A model generated the notes under the pieces. The model did not search any database and had not been told where the DNA came from. It saw only the letters and a list, made by a program, of their open reading frames with translations. From Paracoccaceae bacterium (GTDB lineage Bacteria > Pseudomonadota > Alphaproteobacteria > Rhodobacterales > Rhodobacteraceae), in assembly GCA_006226775.1 (NCBI GenBank), contig SBGD01000060.1, forward strand, positions 124,001 to 188,000: a stretch of 64,000 bases of DNA, read 5' to 3'. A program made the position numbers and the translations under genes. This document shows positions 38,461 through 47,710 of this stretch, piece after piece. Numbering within the stretch: position 1 is the first letter of the stretch; every line of letters starts with the position of its first letter.

Positions 38461-40577
38461 CTCCAGAACTTGCCCCAGGTCTTGGCCATCTCGGGCTGAT
38501 GATAGCTGCGCACCTGTTCGTAGAGGCGTCCGTCCACGTTCAGCCGCGCGCCGCCGTCGCGGGTCAGCGACTGGATGACGAAATTGCTGCGATCGGTCGA
38601 CGGCTGGCCGGTGACCGCGCCGAAGGGAATGGTGATCCGGATGCCCTTGTCGAACGAGCCTTCGCCGAAATCCTCGAAGGGCACATCGGTGACGGTGGCA
38701 TAGGCGCCGATGCGCCAGCCATTGGCGAACTCGCGGTCGACGGTCACCTTGGCGCCATAGTCGCCGGCCAGGAAACGCCCGACATCAAGCTGGCCATGGT
38801 AGCCCTTGCCGAAATCGTAATAGGCCGAAAGATGGCCGTTGACGTCCGGGATCCGCCCGGTGCGCGTCTCGGACGAGCGCAGGCCGAACAATTGATCGAA
38901 GTCGCGCGGCTTGACATAATTGACCTCGGCGCCCAGCGCGAGGCGGCTGTCGACCGGTTTCCACAGCACCTCGCCCGAGACACCGGCATACATCGATTCC
39001 AGGTAGCCCACCGTCACCCGACTGTAGAAATCGCGGGCCGGACGGCCGTAATGCGCCAGGGTGAGGCGTTCGATGGCGGGATCGCCCTCGGCGGAATAGC
39101 GCGCCTTTTCGGTCCGCACCAAAGGCAGCGCGTCGTCGTCCTGGCGGTCGATCTTGTCGAGGTTGCCGGTCAGCTTCTTGGTGACCGATCCCGAGATCAC
39201 GAGGTTCGCCATCGGCCGGTAGCTGGCCCTGGCCCGCACGCCGAAATCGGCGCGCAGCGGGCTTTCGGGGTCGAAGACGCTGAGCTGCATGTAGGGCGAC
39301 AGCGCCCAGCCGAATTTCGGATATTGATCGTCAAAGGCGCTGGGGGCGCGGCCGAACCCGTCGGTAATCCGCGTCCGGGCAAGGATCTCGGCATTGTCCT
39401 CGTGCTCCAGCGCTTCGAGGTCGGACCGCCTGAAGGTCACCGCCGAGAGCGCCATGCCCTCGACCATCGGCACGATCACGAAAGTCTCGATCGAGGCGGG
39501 CAGCACCCGGGTCATCGCCCGCGCGGTGCGCCCGATCGCCTGCGGCACCTGGCCATAACGCGGGTTGCGCATCCGCACCGTGGCGGTCTGCGGCTCGAGC
39601 GTCAGGCCTTCGAGCACCAGCCCGTCGTTGGTCATCGCGGTATTGAGCGACTGGCGATAGCCGGAGGTATCGGTCCCGACCCAGCCCAGATCGCGCGCCG
39701 CACCCCGCGCACGCGGCGCCACCGGAACCGGCGCGGTTTCCGCGCCGCCCGGCACCGCGGCGCGGCGCGGGTTGGTGTGCATGGTCAGCTGGAACCCGAC
39801 CGAATTGCCATAGGCGTGATAGAGCGACAGCTGCGCGCCGTTGCGAAAGCGGTAATCGACGCCGAAGTTCCACGGGCTGTCGTCCTCGTGGCCGCCATCG
39901 GCCCGCTCGCGCGTGTAGCTGTCGGACGAATATTCCGCCGAGAAGCGCAGCCGGTCATTGGGCGCATAGCTGAGCCCGCCAAAGGCCGCGGCATCGCCGC
40001 GGAACCAGCGATCATAGGTCGGCAGGCCGCCTTCGCCCAGTTTCTCTGCCTTGCGGGTCCCGATCTCGGCAAAGGGCGCGCGCGATCCCAGGCGCCCCCA
40101 GCCGATCCCGCCGGTCATCTCGAAGCCCGGCAGGACCTCCTTGGTGGCGACAAGGTATTCGCCGCCGTAAAGCCCGGTGCCGATGAAATCCTGCAGGCCG
40201 ACCACCACGCTGGGCAGGTAGTCGCCTTCCTCGAGAAGCTGGAAGCGCAGGTCGAAACTGCGGTCATAGAACACCCCGTCGACCGAGTCCCGGGCGTCGA
40301 AATCCGAGATCCGGGAATAGCGGAAACTGCCGCTCAGGCGGGGGGCGAACTGAAAGCTCAGGGTCGCGCGCGCCTGGTTGCCCGCGCCGCCGAGGGTCGC
40401 CGAAAGGGTGGCATCGGGCGCGACATTGGCCGTCGGCATGTCGATCAGCCCGGGAACCCCGTACATGTTGTAGGACGGAACGCTTTCGGCAAAGACCGCC
40501 GCCGAGGGCAGCGCGACCAGCCCCGCCAGCATCACGGCGGCGCTTCCTCTCAGGGTTGCTCTCGATGATCGCGGCAT
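38457..40577 (-). CDS. YjbH/GfcD-family outer-membrane exopolysaccharide protein
   Basis: The 706-residue protein has a signal peptide (about 1-30, ending AVFA). The mature start YNMYGVPGLIDMPTANVAPDATLSATLGGAGNQARATLSFQFAPRLSGSFRYSRI is the hallmark of the YjbH family. The long remainder alternates short beta-like strands (GGIGWGRLGSRAPF, YRFRNGAQLSLYHAYGNSVGFQL), consistent with an outer-membrane beta barrel. It pairs with the YjbF-like gene by a 4-base overlap. With OPX it probably forms the outer-membrane part of polysaccharide secretion. Confidence 0.88.
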   Translation of the reverse strand: MPRSSRATLRGSAAVMLAGLVALPSAAVFAESVPSYNMYGVPGLIDMPTANVAPDATLSATLGGAGNQARATLSFQFAPRLSGSFRYSRISDFDARDSVDGVFYDRSFDLRFQLLEEGDYLPSVVVGLQDFIGTGLYGGEYLVATKEVLPGFEMTGGIGWGRLGSRAPFAEIGTRKAEKLGEGGLPTYDRWFRGDAAAFGGLSYAPNDRLRFSAEYSSDSYTRERADGGHEDDSPWNFGVDYRFRNGAQLSLYHAYGNSVGFQLTMHTNPRRAAVPGGAETAPVPVAPRARGAARDLGWVGTDTSGYRQSLNTAMTNDGLVLEGLTLEPQTATVRMRNPRYGQVPQAIGRTARAMTRVLPASIETFVIVPMVEGMALSAVTFRRSDLEALEHEDNAEILARTRITDGFGRAPSAFDDQYPKFGWALSPYMQLSVFDPESPLRADFGVRARASYRPMANLVISGSVTKKLTGNLDKIDRQDDDALPLVRTEKARYSAEGDPAIERLTLAHYGRPARDFYSRVTVGYLESMYAGVSGEVLWKPVDSRLALGAEVNYVKPRDFDQLFGLRSSETRTGRIPDVNGHLSAYYDFGKGYHGQLDVGRFLAGDYGAKVTVDREFANGWRIGAYATVTDVPFEDFGEGSFDKGIRITIPFGAVTGQPSTDRSNFVIQSLTRDGGARLNVDGRLYEQVRSYHQPEMAKTWGKFWR

Positions 40578-40729
40578 GAAATGATTGGCCCTGTCCCGAC
40601 ACTCTTGGCGGAAGTGTTAAGCGCAACATGCGTTCAAGTCCATCGCGCGAGGTCACGAAAGCGCGCAGATGTGGCAAATTCCGAACGATCCGGTCGCGAG
40701 GGGGCCGAAAAAGGGTTCAATTCGAACCG

Positions 40730-40744
40730 TTAAGCGCGTGGTAA
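40730..40744 (+). promoter_or_regulatory. CtrA-box-like site upstream of motB
   Basis: TTAA-GCGCGTG-GTAA fits TTAA-N7-TTAA with one mismatch and lies 48 bases ahead of the motB start. CtrA controls flagellar genes in several Rhodobacterales. No -10/-35 assignment was attempted. Confidence 0.4.
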
Positions 40745-40791
40745 CGGCTGACCTGATATCCACGACCCCGGGTGAATAAGGTGGTGAGATC

Positions 40792-41637
40792 ATGGCGAGT
40801 GGCGGAAACGTCGCGCCGGTTATCATCAAACGGAAAAAAGTCGTCAGCGGCGGGGGGCACCATGGTGGTGCCTGGAAGGTCGCGTATGCCGACTTCGTGA
40901 CGGCGATGATGGCGTTTTTCCTTTTGATGTGGCTGTTGAACGCGACAACCGAGAAACAGAGAAAAGGCATTGCGGATTACTTCGCGCCGACCATTGCGGT
41001 GGCGCGGGTCTCCGGCGGCGGCAGCGGGGCGCTGGGCGGCGACAGCGTGTTTTCAGAAGAGACATTGTCCCAGAACGGCACCGGCGCCTCCAGCCGCTAT
41101 GCCACGACCGAGCGCCAGGCGCGCGGCGACACCGGGGCCGAGGCCGGAGAGGCCGGGCAGGGCGAGGTCTTCGAGGAGAAGGTCAATACCATCAAGGAGG
41201 CGCTCTACGGCCGCGGTGGCGAAAGCATGGTGCTGGAAAACGCGCTGAAACATGTCGTTCTCAAGAGCACCGACGAAGGCCTGGTGATCGAGTTGTTCGA
41301 GTTGCCCGAGAGCCGGCTGTTCGACGATGCCGACAAGCCGACCGAGGTGCTGGCGGTGCTGGCCGATGCGCTGGTCGAAGCGGCGCGCACCGTCTCCAAC
41401 CCGATCGCCATCGAGGGGCATGTGCCCACCAGCCCGATCGTGGTGCGCCGCAATGTCAACTGGGACCGGTCGGTCGAACGCGCGCAGCTGTTTCGCGGGC
41501 TGCTGGAGCAGGAAGGTTTGAGCGCGTCGGACATCGCCCGGGTCACCGGGCACGCCGACCGCGAGCTGGCGGGTCCCAACCCGCTGTCACTGCGCAACAG
41601 CCGGCTCGAGGTGATTTTCCTGCGGGCGGAAAACTAG
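40792..41637 (+). CDS. motB: Flagellar motor stator protein MotB
   Basis: The 281-residue protein starts with a basic tail, then one membrane span containing AYADFVTAMMAFFLLMWLLNAT, where Asp34 is the proton-binding residue. NATTEKQRKGIADYFAP is the plug-like segment. The C-terminal OmpA-like peptidoglycan domain (about 145-281) has IAIEGHVPTSP and NWDRSVERAQ. The usual EGHTD is changed to EGHVP. MotB pairs with MotA, whose gene is about 11 kb away at 51950. First gene of the flagellar cluster. Confidence 0.93.
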   Translation: MASGGNVAPVIIKRKKVVSGGGHHGGAWKVAYADFVTAMMAFFLLMWLLNATTEKQRKGIADYFAPTIAVARVSGGGSGALGGDSVFSEETLSQNGTGASSRYATTERQARGDTGAEAGEAGQGEVFEEKVNTIKEALYGRGGESMVLENALKHVVLKSTDEGLVIELFELPESRLFDDADKPTEVLAVLADALVEAARTVSNPIAIEGHVPTSPIVVRRNVNWDRSVERAQLFRGLLEQEGLSASDIARVTGHADRELAGPNPLSLRNSRLEVIFLRAEN

Positions 41638-41652
41638 GGTCGATTTTATCTG

Positions 41653-41667
41653 TTAGTCCGGCGTTAA
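41653..41667 (+). promoter_or_regulatory. CtrA-box-like site upstream of flgE
   Basis: TTAG-TCCGGCG-TTAA fits TTAA-N7-TTAA with one mismatch, 58 bases before the flgE start in the motB-flgE gap. It probably marks the promoter of the flgE-flgK-flgL-flgI unit (inference). Confidence 0.4.
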
Positions 41668-41724
41668 GGCGGGCGGTCTATCTGTTGCATCCGACGTGAA
41701 GCGATGCAGCAGAAAGGCGTATCT

Positions 41725-43023
41725 ATGACGATTTCTTCCTCCCTCAATGCCGGCGTGGCGGGGCTGAGTGCCAATGCGACCCGCCTGGCCTCGATCTCCG
41801 ACAATATCGCGAATTCCTCGACCTTCGGGTACAAGCGGGTCGAAACGGATTTCCATTCGTTGGTGCTGGGCTCCTCCGGCCGCTCCTATACCGCGGGCGG
41901 CGTGCGCACGATCAACCAGCGGCTGATCGACCAGGGCGGATCGCTTGTCACCACCTCGAACCCGACCGACCTTGCGGTGCGCGGGCGCGGCATGTTCCCG
42001 GTCGCCTCCGCGGCCGAGGTTCTGGGCGGAACCGGCGATCCGGAACTGCTGCTGACCACGACCGGGTCGTTCCGCATCGACGAAGACGGCTATCTGGCCA
42101 CCAATTCGGGCCTGATCCTGATGGGTTGGCCCGCGGCGCTCGATGGCTCGATCCCGCCGTTCTCGCGCGATACCTCCGACGGGCTCGAGCCGGTTCAATT
42201 CGCGCTCAACCTGATCGGCGATCCGACAACCGCCATCGACATGAGCCTGAATGTGCCCGCCACCGGCACCGCCGCCGGGTCGTCCGGCGACCCCTACAGC
42301 CTGTCGGTCGAATACTTCGACAATCTCGGCACGTCGCAGAACATCTCCATGACCTTCACGCCGACGGTGCCGGCCACCGGCGCGTCGAACGAATGGACCA
42401 TCGTCATGACCGATTCGGCCCAGGACGACGCGGTGGTCGGCGAATATGTCGTCACCTTCGACGACAGCCGCACCGCAGGCGGCACCATTGCTTCGGTCAC
42501 CACGGTCTCCGGCGGTGCCTATGATCCGGTGTCGGGTGAAATCGACCTGACCGTCGCTGGCGGGCCGATCACCCTCGACATCGGCGCGGTCGGCGACAAC
42601 CAGGGCATGTCGCAACTCTCCGACAGTTTCGCCCCGATCTCGATCACCAAGGACGGATCTCCGGTCGGCAACATGACCTCGGTCGAAGTCGACGAGAACG
42701 GCAATGTCTTTGCCCTGTTCGACAGCGGCGTGACCAAGCGCATCTACCAGATTCCGCTGGTCGACATGCCCAACCCGAACGGCCTGCAGGCGCTCGATCA
42801 GCAGACCTATCGCCCCTCGACCGAAAGCGGCGCCTTCTTCCTGTGGGATGCCGGCGACGGGCCGACCGGTGACATCAAGTCCTACGCGCGCGAGGAATCG
42901 ACCACCGATGTCGCGACCGAGCTGACCTCGATGATCCAGACCCAGCGGGCCTATTCCTCGAATGCCAAGGTGATCCAGACCGTCGACGAGATGCTGCAGG
43001 AAACCACCAATATCAAACGTTAA
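41725..43023 (+). CDS. flgE: Flagellar hook protein FlgE
   Basis: 432 residues from ATG 41725. The N-terminal rod/hook motif SLNAGVAGLSANATRLASISDNIANSSTFGYKR (about 5-37) and the C-terminal coiled segment ELTSMIQTQRAYSSNAKVIQTVDEMLQET are conserved in FlgE. The middle domain carries GSSGDPYSLSVEYFDNLGTSQNISMTFTP. It builds the hook that joins rod and filament. First gene of flgE-flgK-flgL-flgI. Confidence 0.95.
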   Translation: MTISSSLNAGVAGLSANATRLASISDNIANSSTFGYKRVETDFHSLVLGSSGRSYTAGGVRTINQRLIDQGGSLVTTSNPTDLAVRGRGMFPVASAAEVLGGTGDPELLLTTTGSFRIDEDGYLATNSGLILMGWPAALDGSIPPFSRDTSDGLEPVQFALNLIGDPTTAIDMSLNVPATGTAAGSSGDPYSLSVEYFDNLGTSQNISMTFTPTVPATGASNEWTIVMTDSAQDDAVVGEYVVTFDDSRTAGGTIASVTTVSGGAYDPVSGEIDLTVAGGPITLDIGAVGDNQGMSQLSDSFAPISITKDGSPVGNMTSVEVDENGNVFALFDSGVTKRIYQIPLVDMPNPNGLQALDQQTYRPSTESGAFFLWDAGDGPTGDIKSYAREESTTDVATELTSMIQTQRAYSSNAKVIQTVDEMLQETTNIKR

Positions 43024-43051
43024 GGCGTCCGCGCCGGACCCGAGGTGACCC

Positions 43052-44500
43052 ATGTCCTTTTCAGGATCGATTTCCAACGCATTGTCGGGCCTTCGGGCAT
43101 CGTCGCTGGCGGCCGAGCTGGTGTCGTCCAACCTGGCCAATGCGACCAACGAAGACTACGCCGTCCGCAACATCAGCCTGTCGTCGCGCTCTTACGGCGG
43201 CGTGCAGGTGGACGGCGTGCTGCGCCAGGTCAACGAACCCCTGCTGGGCGAATGGCGCCGCGCCGGGGCCGATACGGCGGGGCTGGAGACACGGACCAGC
43301 TACCTGGCGCGGGTCGACCGCCTGCTGGGCGCGCCGGACGAGGCCGGATCGCTGTCATCGCTGATGACGCGGTTCGAGTCCTCGCTGGTCTCGGCGGCGG
43401 CGCGGCCCGACCTGCCGATCCGGCAGGAGATCGTCCTGTCCAGCGCCCGGGACCTGGCCGGCGCCTTCAAGGTGATTTCCACCGGGGTGCAGGATCTGCG
43501 CACGGAAATCGACACCGACATCGGCCGCCTGGTGGGCGAGGTCAATGCCAGCCTGCAGCAGATCGTCGATCTCAACCGGCGGATCGGCAGCGCGCAACCG
43601 GACGGCATCCATTCCCAGTCGCTGTCCGACCTGCGACAGACCGAGATCGACAGGATCTCCGAACTCGTGCCGCTGCGCGTTCTGCCGCGTGACAATGGCG
43701 CCGTCGCTCTGGTCTCGACCTCGGGCGCGGTGCTGCTCGACGGCACGGCGGCCGAGTTGGAGTTCACCGCCTCGGGTGTCGTGACCGAACACATGACCCT
43801 GCAGGACGATCTGGTGTCGGGGATCTCGATCGACGGCGTCGACATCCCGGTTTTCGGCGACAACAGCCGTCTCAAGGGCGGCCGGCTGGCGGCCATGTTC
43901 GAGCTGCGCGATGAAACCCTCGTCGGCTACCAGGGCGAGATCGACGCGCTGGCCCGCAACCTGGTGGAGCGGTTTCAGAACAGCGGCCTCGATCCCACGA
44001 TCGGCGCCGGGGACGCCGGGCTCTTGACCGATGGCGGCTTTGCCTTTGCGGCAACCGACGAGGTCGGCATTTCGCGCCGCCTCGAGATCAATGCCCAGGT
44101 CGATCCGGAGGCGGGCGGCGCGCTCTGGCGCCTGCGCGACGGGCTCTACGCTCCGGCACCGGGGCCCTCCGGCGACGGCGCGCTGTTGCTGGGAATGATC
44201 GACGCGCTGAAAGGCGATCTGCCGGTTGCCTCGGGCAGCAAGGCGGGTCTCGTGGCGACCGCCTCGGAGCTGACCTCGATGCTGGCCTCCGGTATCGCCA
44301 CCGACCTCACCCAGGGCGAGGACCGGCTGAGTTTCGCCTCGGCCCGCAGCGCCGAACTGACCGAACAGAGGCTGCTCGACGGTGTCGACAGCGATACCGA
44401 ATTGCAGAAGCTGATGCAGATCGAACGCGCCTATGCGGCCAATGCCAAGGTGCTGCAAATCGTCGACGAAATGCTCGACGTCCTGATGGGAGTAACTTGA
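43052..44500 (+). CDS. flgK: Flagellar hook-associated protein 1, FlgK
   Basis: The 482-residue protein begins SISNALSGLRASSLAAELVSSNLANATNEDYAVR (about 6-39), with the rod-type N-terminus adapted for the junction. It ends with TELQKLMQIERAYAANAKVLQIVDEMLDVLMG. The central region has DLNRRIGSAQPDG and VLLDGTAAELEF. FlgK is the first hook-filament junction protein. The stop overlaps the flgL start. Confidence 0.93.
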   Translation: MSFSGSISNALSGLRASSLAAELVSSNLANATNEDYAVRNISLSSRSYGGVQVDGVLRQVNEPLLGEWRRAGADTAGLETRTSYLARVDRLLGAPDEAGSLSSLMTRFESSLVSAAARPDLPIRQEIVLSSARDLAGAFKVISTGVQDLRTEIDTDIGRLVGEVNASLQQIVDLNRRIGSAQPDGIHSQSLSDLRQTEIDRISELVPLRVLPRDNGAVALVSTSGAVLLDGTAAELEFTASGVVTEHMTLQDDLVSGISIDGVDIPVFGDNSRLKGGRLAAMFELRDETLVGYQGEIDALARNLVERFQNSGLDPTIGAGDAGLLTDGGFAFAATDEVGISRRLEINAQVDPEAGGALWRLRDGLYAPAPGPSGDGALLLGMIDALKGDLPVASGSKAGLVATASELTSMLASGIATDLTQGEDRLSFASARSAELTEQRLLDGVDSDTELQKLMQIERAYAANAKVLQIVDEMLDVLMGVT

Positions 44501-45510
44501 TGAATGTTTCGTCGATTGGTGACCTGTCGCACTCTTTCATGATGCGCCAAAGGCAAGCCGACCTGAAAACCGACATGCTGGCGCTGCAGACCGAGGTGAC
44601 AACCGGCCATGCCGCCGATACTCGCAAGCATCTTGGCGGCGATTTTGCCCATCTGAGCGACATCGAACGCAGCATTTCGATGCTCGATACCTATCGCTTT
44701 GCCATCAACGAGGCCGAGACGATGACCCTGGCCATGCAATCTGCGCTGGGCACCATCCAGGACGTCTCGTCCGACCTGTCCTCCGGCCTGCTGCTGGCGG
44801 CGCAATCAGGCGCCCGGCAGGGGCTGGCCACGGTGTCCGCCGATGCCGAACACGCCTTTTCCGCCATCGTCAGCCAGTTGAACGGCCAGGTCGCGACCCG
44901 AAGCCTGTTCTCCGGCGCCGCCTATGACACCGCCGCGCTCGCAACCGGAGAAGAGATGCTGGCCGCATTGCGAACCGCCGTGGCCGGCGAGACCACGCTG
45001 ACCGGGGTGCAGTCCGCGCTCGACACCTGGTTCGATATGCCCGGCGGCGGGTTCGAGACCGATGGATACCTCGGATCGACCACCGACGGGACGCCATTGC
45101 AACTTTCCGACGACGTTCGTGTCGGCCTGTCGCTTCGGGCCGACGATACGGTCTTTCGCAATGTCCTGAAGGCAACCGCCATGGCGGCATTGGCCGGTGA
45201 CGAGGCATCGGGTTTCAGTCCGGACCTGCAGTCCAGCATGGTGGCCCGCGCGGGGACCGACCTGATCGAACTGCAACCTGACCTGACGGACAGGATCGCG
45301 GGGCTCGGGCTGGTTCAGTCAAGGATCGACGACAACAAGGTGCGCAACGAGGCTGCCTCGCTGACCCTGGAGATGTCGCGCAACGCGCTGCTGGGGATCG
45401 ATCCCTATGAGTCGGCGACCCGGCTGGATCAGGTCCAGTCCCAGATCGAAGCTCTTTACGCCGTCACGGTGCGGGCCTCGCGCCTGTCGCTGCTGGATTT
45501 CATGAGGTGA
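44500..45510 (+). CDS. flgL: Flagellar hook-associated protein 3, FlgL
   Basis: 336 residues from ATG 44500, within the flgK stop (TGATG). The start SSIGDLSHSFMMRQRQADLKTDMLALQTEVTTGHAADTRKHLGGDFAHLSDIERSI resembles the flagellin/FlgL D0-D1 helix. The end YEAATRLDQ-like YESATRLDQVQSQIEALYAVTVRASRLSLLDFMR is typical of FlgL. It is the second hook-filament junction protein and is exported. Confidence 0.9.
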   Translation: MNVSSIGDLSHSFMMRQRQADLKTDMLALQTEVTTGHAADTRKHLGGDFAHLSDIERSISMLDTYRFAINEAETMTLAMQSALGTIQDVSSDLSSGLLLAAQSGARQGLATVSADAEHAFSAIVSQLNGQVATRSLFSGAAYDTAALATGEEMLAALRTAVAGETTLTGVQSALDTWFDMPGGGFETDGYLGSTTDGTPLQLSDDVRVGLSLRADDTVFRNVLKATAMAALAGDEASGFSPDLQSSMVARAGTDLIELQPDLTDRIAGLGLVQSRIDDNKVRNEAASLTLEMSRNALLGIDPYESATRLDQVQSQIEALYAVTVRASRLSLLDFMR

Positions 45511-45514
45511 TATC

Positions 45515-46618
45515 GTGATACGCAAGATATTGGCACTGCTCCTGTTCGTCTGCCTGCCCGTGCTTTCCGCCGCCAACCCGATCCGCATCAAGGACCTGGT
45601 GGAATTCGACGGCGTGCGCGGCAACGACCTGGTGGGGTATGGCCTTGTGGTCGGGCTCGACGGCTCGGGTGACGGGTTGCGCAATGCGCCGTTTACCGAA
45701 GAGATCATGACCAATATTCTCGAACGCCTCGGGGTGAACGTCACCGGCGAGCAATTTCGCCCCAAGAACGTCGCCGCGGTCTTCGTCACCGCCACCCTGC
45801 CGCCCTTCGCGCGATCGGGCAGCATGATCGATGTCACGATCTCCGCCATCGGTGACGCCAAGAGCCTTCTGGGCGGCACCTTGATCATGACGCCGCTTAA
45901 AGCCGCGGATGGCGAGATCTACGCGGTGGCTCAGGGCACCGTCATCTCTGGCGGCGCCAAGGCAGAGGGCGATGCGGCGCAGGTGACCTTCGGCGTTCCG
46001 ACTGCGGGGGTCATCCCGGCCGGGGCGCGGATCGAGCGGGAGGTCGATTTCGACCTCGCGTCCCTGGACGTCTTGCGCCTCGCCCTGCGGGAGCCGGATT
46101 TCACCACCGCCGGCCGGATCGAGCGGGCGATCAACCAGATGTTCGGACGACAGGTCGCGCTGATGCTCGATTCCGGCACGGTGCGCCTCGATATCGGGGC
46201 GACCGGCATGCAGTCGCCGGCGCATGCGCTTGGCCGCATCGAGAACATCCGAGTCGAACCGCAACGCAAGGCCCGTGTGGTTGTCGACCAGAGGTCCGGC
46301 ACCATCGTCATGGGCGACGATGTCCGGATTTCCCGCGTGGCTGTGAGCCAGGGCAACCTGACGTTGCGAATCGAGGAAGCTCCGGTGGCGATCCAGCCGA
46401 ACCCCTTTGCCGATGGCGAGACCGTTGTCGTGCCGCGGACGCGGGCGGAACTTGAGGAAGAACCCGGCATCAATCTGGCCGAGGTGCCGGACGGAACATC
46501 CCTGTCCGAGGTGGTGGCGGGGTTGAACGCGCTGGGCGTGGCGCCACGCGACATGATCGACATTCTCAAGGCGATCAAGGCCGCCGGGGCGCTGCACGCC
46601 GAATTCGTCGTGCGCTGA
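45515..46618 (+). CDS. flgI: Flagellar P-ring protein FlgI
   Basis: The 367-residue protein starts at GTG 45515, with GAGGTGA as ribosome site, and has a signal peptide ending at LSAA. RIKDLVEFDGVRGNDLVGYGLVVGLDGSGDGL (about 24-55), FRPKNVAAVFVTATLPPFARSGSMIDVTISAIGDAKSLLGGTLIMTPLKAADGEIYAVAQG and VVVDQRSGTIVMGDDVRIS are diagnostic. It forms the periplasmic ring around the rod, with FlgA as chaperone. Last gene of the flgE unit. Confidence 0.96.
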   Translation: MIRKILALLLFVCLPVLSAANPIRIKDLVEFDGVRGNDLVGYGLVVGLDGSGDGLRNAPFTEEIMTNILERLGVNVTGEQFRPKNVAAVFVTATLPPFARSGSMIDVTISAIGDAKSLLGGTLIMTPLKAADGEIYAVAQGTVISGGAKAEGDAAQVTFGVPTAGVIPAGARIEREVDFDLASLDVLRLALREPDFTTAGRIERAINQMFGRQVALMLDSGTVRLDIGATGMQSPAHALGRIENIRVEPQRKARVVVDQRSGTIVMGDDVRISRVAVSQGNLTLRIEEAPVAIQPNPFADGETVVVPRTRAELEEEPGINLAEVPDGTSLSEVVAGLNALGVAPRDMIDILKAIKAAGALHAEFVVR

Positions 46619-46633
46619 AACAAGAGTGCCAGC

Positions 46634-46656
46634 CGCGGCCGGGACGCCCGGCCGCG
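46634..46656 (+). terminator. Strong hairpin after flgI
   Basis: CGCGGCCGGG (46634-46643) and CCCGGCCGCG (46647-46656) form a perfect 10-base-pair GC stem with a 3-base loop, 16 bases after the flgI stop. No U-run follows, so it may need Rho or simply protect the transcript end. Confidence 0.45.
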
Positions 46657-46966
46657 ACCCGGGGATTGCCCGTGTAGTTGACCGTGCTTGGCGGGCTCGA
46701 CGGCCGATCCGCGCGACGGGTAGGCAGGGGGCAGGGTCCGACAGACCCGATCAAGGACAATCCCCGACCGTTGGATTGCGGTCATTCCGGTCTTGACGGA
46801 ACACGCGCCGATGAGGCGCAAATCGATTCAGGCTTTTCGGGCCGCCTGTCACGGCAATCCGTTCCGTCAGCAGTGTGAGTGCCCACGGGTGCTTTGACAC
46901 CCGGCATGTTCGGGATCACAGGACGGGTTGCGAAGTTCTGGAGAGCTGTCGTTTCAGGGCTACGGG
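46657..46966. other. Non-coding gap between flgI and fliP rich in short inverted repeats
   Basis: I see no convincing gene here. Five-to-six-base stems follow each other: GGGTC/GACCC (46734-46748), GACCG/CGGTC (46766-46783), TTCCG/CGGAA (46785-46801), GCGCC/GGCGC (46805-46819), CAGGC/GCCTG (46829-46848) and CGGGTG/CACCCG (46886-46903). Loops are 5-10 bases. Such density could mean a structured RNA or 3' untranslated region, or be chance in GC-rich DNA. Confidence 0.4.
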
Positions 46967-47710
46967 CTATTCGAGGTATCCGCGCACCAGGCTGCTGGTG
47001 ACCAGGGCCCATCCGTCGGCGATGACGAAGAAGGCGAGTTTGAACGGAAGCGAGACGATCGCCGGTGGTACCATCATCATGCCCATCGACATCAGAACCG
47101 CCGCGACAACCAGATCGATGATCAGGAACGGCAGGAAGATTAGAAAGCCGATCTGGAAGGCACGCGCCACTTCGGACAACAGGAAACTGGGGATCAGGAC
47201 GCTGAGCGGTGCATCCGGTGAGACCTCTGTCGCGCCGACATCGGGTCGCAGGGCGGCCATGGCGTCGAAGGTATCAGGATCAAGCCGCCCCGCCATGAAG
47301 ATGCGAAACGGATCGAGCGCACGCAGGAACCCCTCTTCCGGGGCCAGGGAATCCTCGATCATCGGCTGGATGCCCTGTTCCCAGGCGGCGGTGAACACCG
47401 GATCCATGATGTAATAGGTCAAGAACAGCGCCAGGGTGACGATTAGCATGTTGGGCGGCGCCTGCTGCAGGCCCAGGGCCTGGCGCAGGATCGACAGGAC
47501 GGTGATCAGAAACGGAAAGCAGGTGATCATGATCGCGATGCCGGGCGCCAGGCTGAGCACGGTGATCAGCAGGATCAGCTGAACCGACCTGACCGTGAGA
47601 GAGCCGCCGTCGCCGAGGTCCAGCGACAATTCCTGGGCCTGCACGGCCGAGGTCATGCCGAGGCACAGCAGGACAAGCGCCGCGATGCCGCAAATCAATA
47701 GGCGCGACAT
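46967..47710 (-). CDS. fliP: Flagellar export apparatus protein FliP
   Basis: 247 residues from ATG 47710. A longer frame to 47857 only overlaps fliN. A cleavable-like signal (ALVLLCLGMTSAVQA) is followed by the FliP blocks ITVLSLAPGIAIMITCFPFLITVLSILRQALGLQQAPPNMLIVTLALFLTYYIMDPV and IPSFLLSEVARAFQIGFLIFLPFLIIDLVVAAVLMSMGMMMVPP. Four membrane spans. FliP forms the export gate core with FliQ and FliR. Last gene of the unit fliF-fliH-fliN-fliP. Confidence 0.96.
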   Translation of the reverse strand: MSRLLICGIAALVLLCLGMTSAVQAQELSLDLGDGGSLTVRSVQLILLITVLSLAPGIAIMITCFPFLITVLSILRQALGLQQAPPNMLIVTLALFLTYYIMDPVFTAAWEQGIQPMIEDSLAPEEGFLRALDPFRIFMAGRLDPDTFDAMAALRPDVGATEVSPDAPLSVLIPSFLLSEVARAFQIGFLIFLPFLIIDLVVAAVLMSMGMMMVPPAIVSLPFKLAFFVIADGWALVTSSLVRGYLE

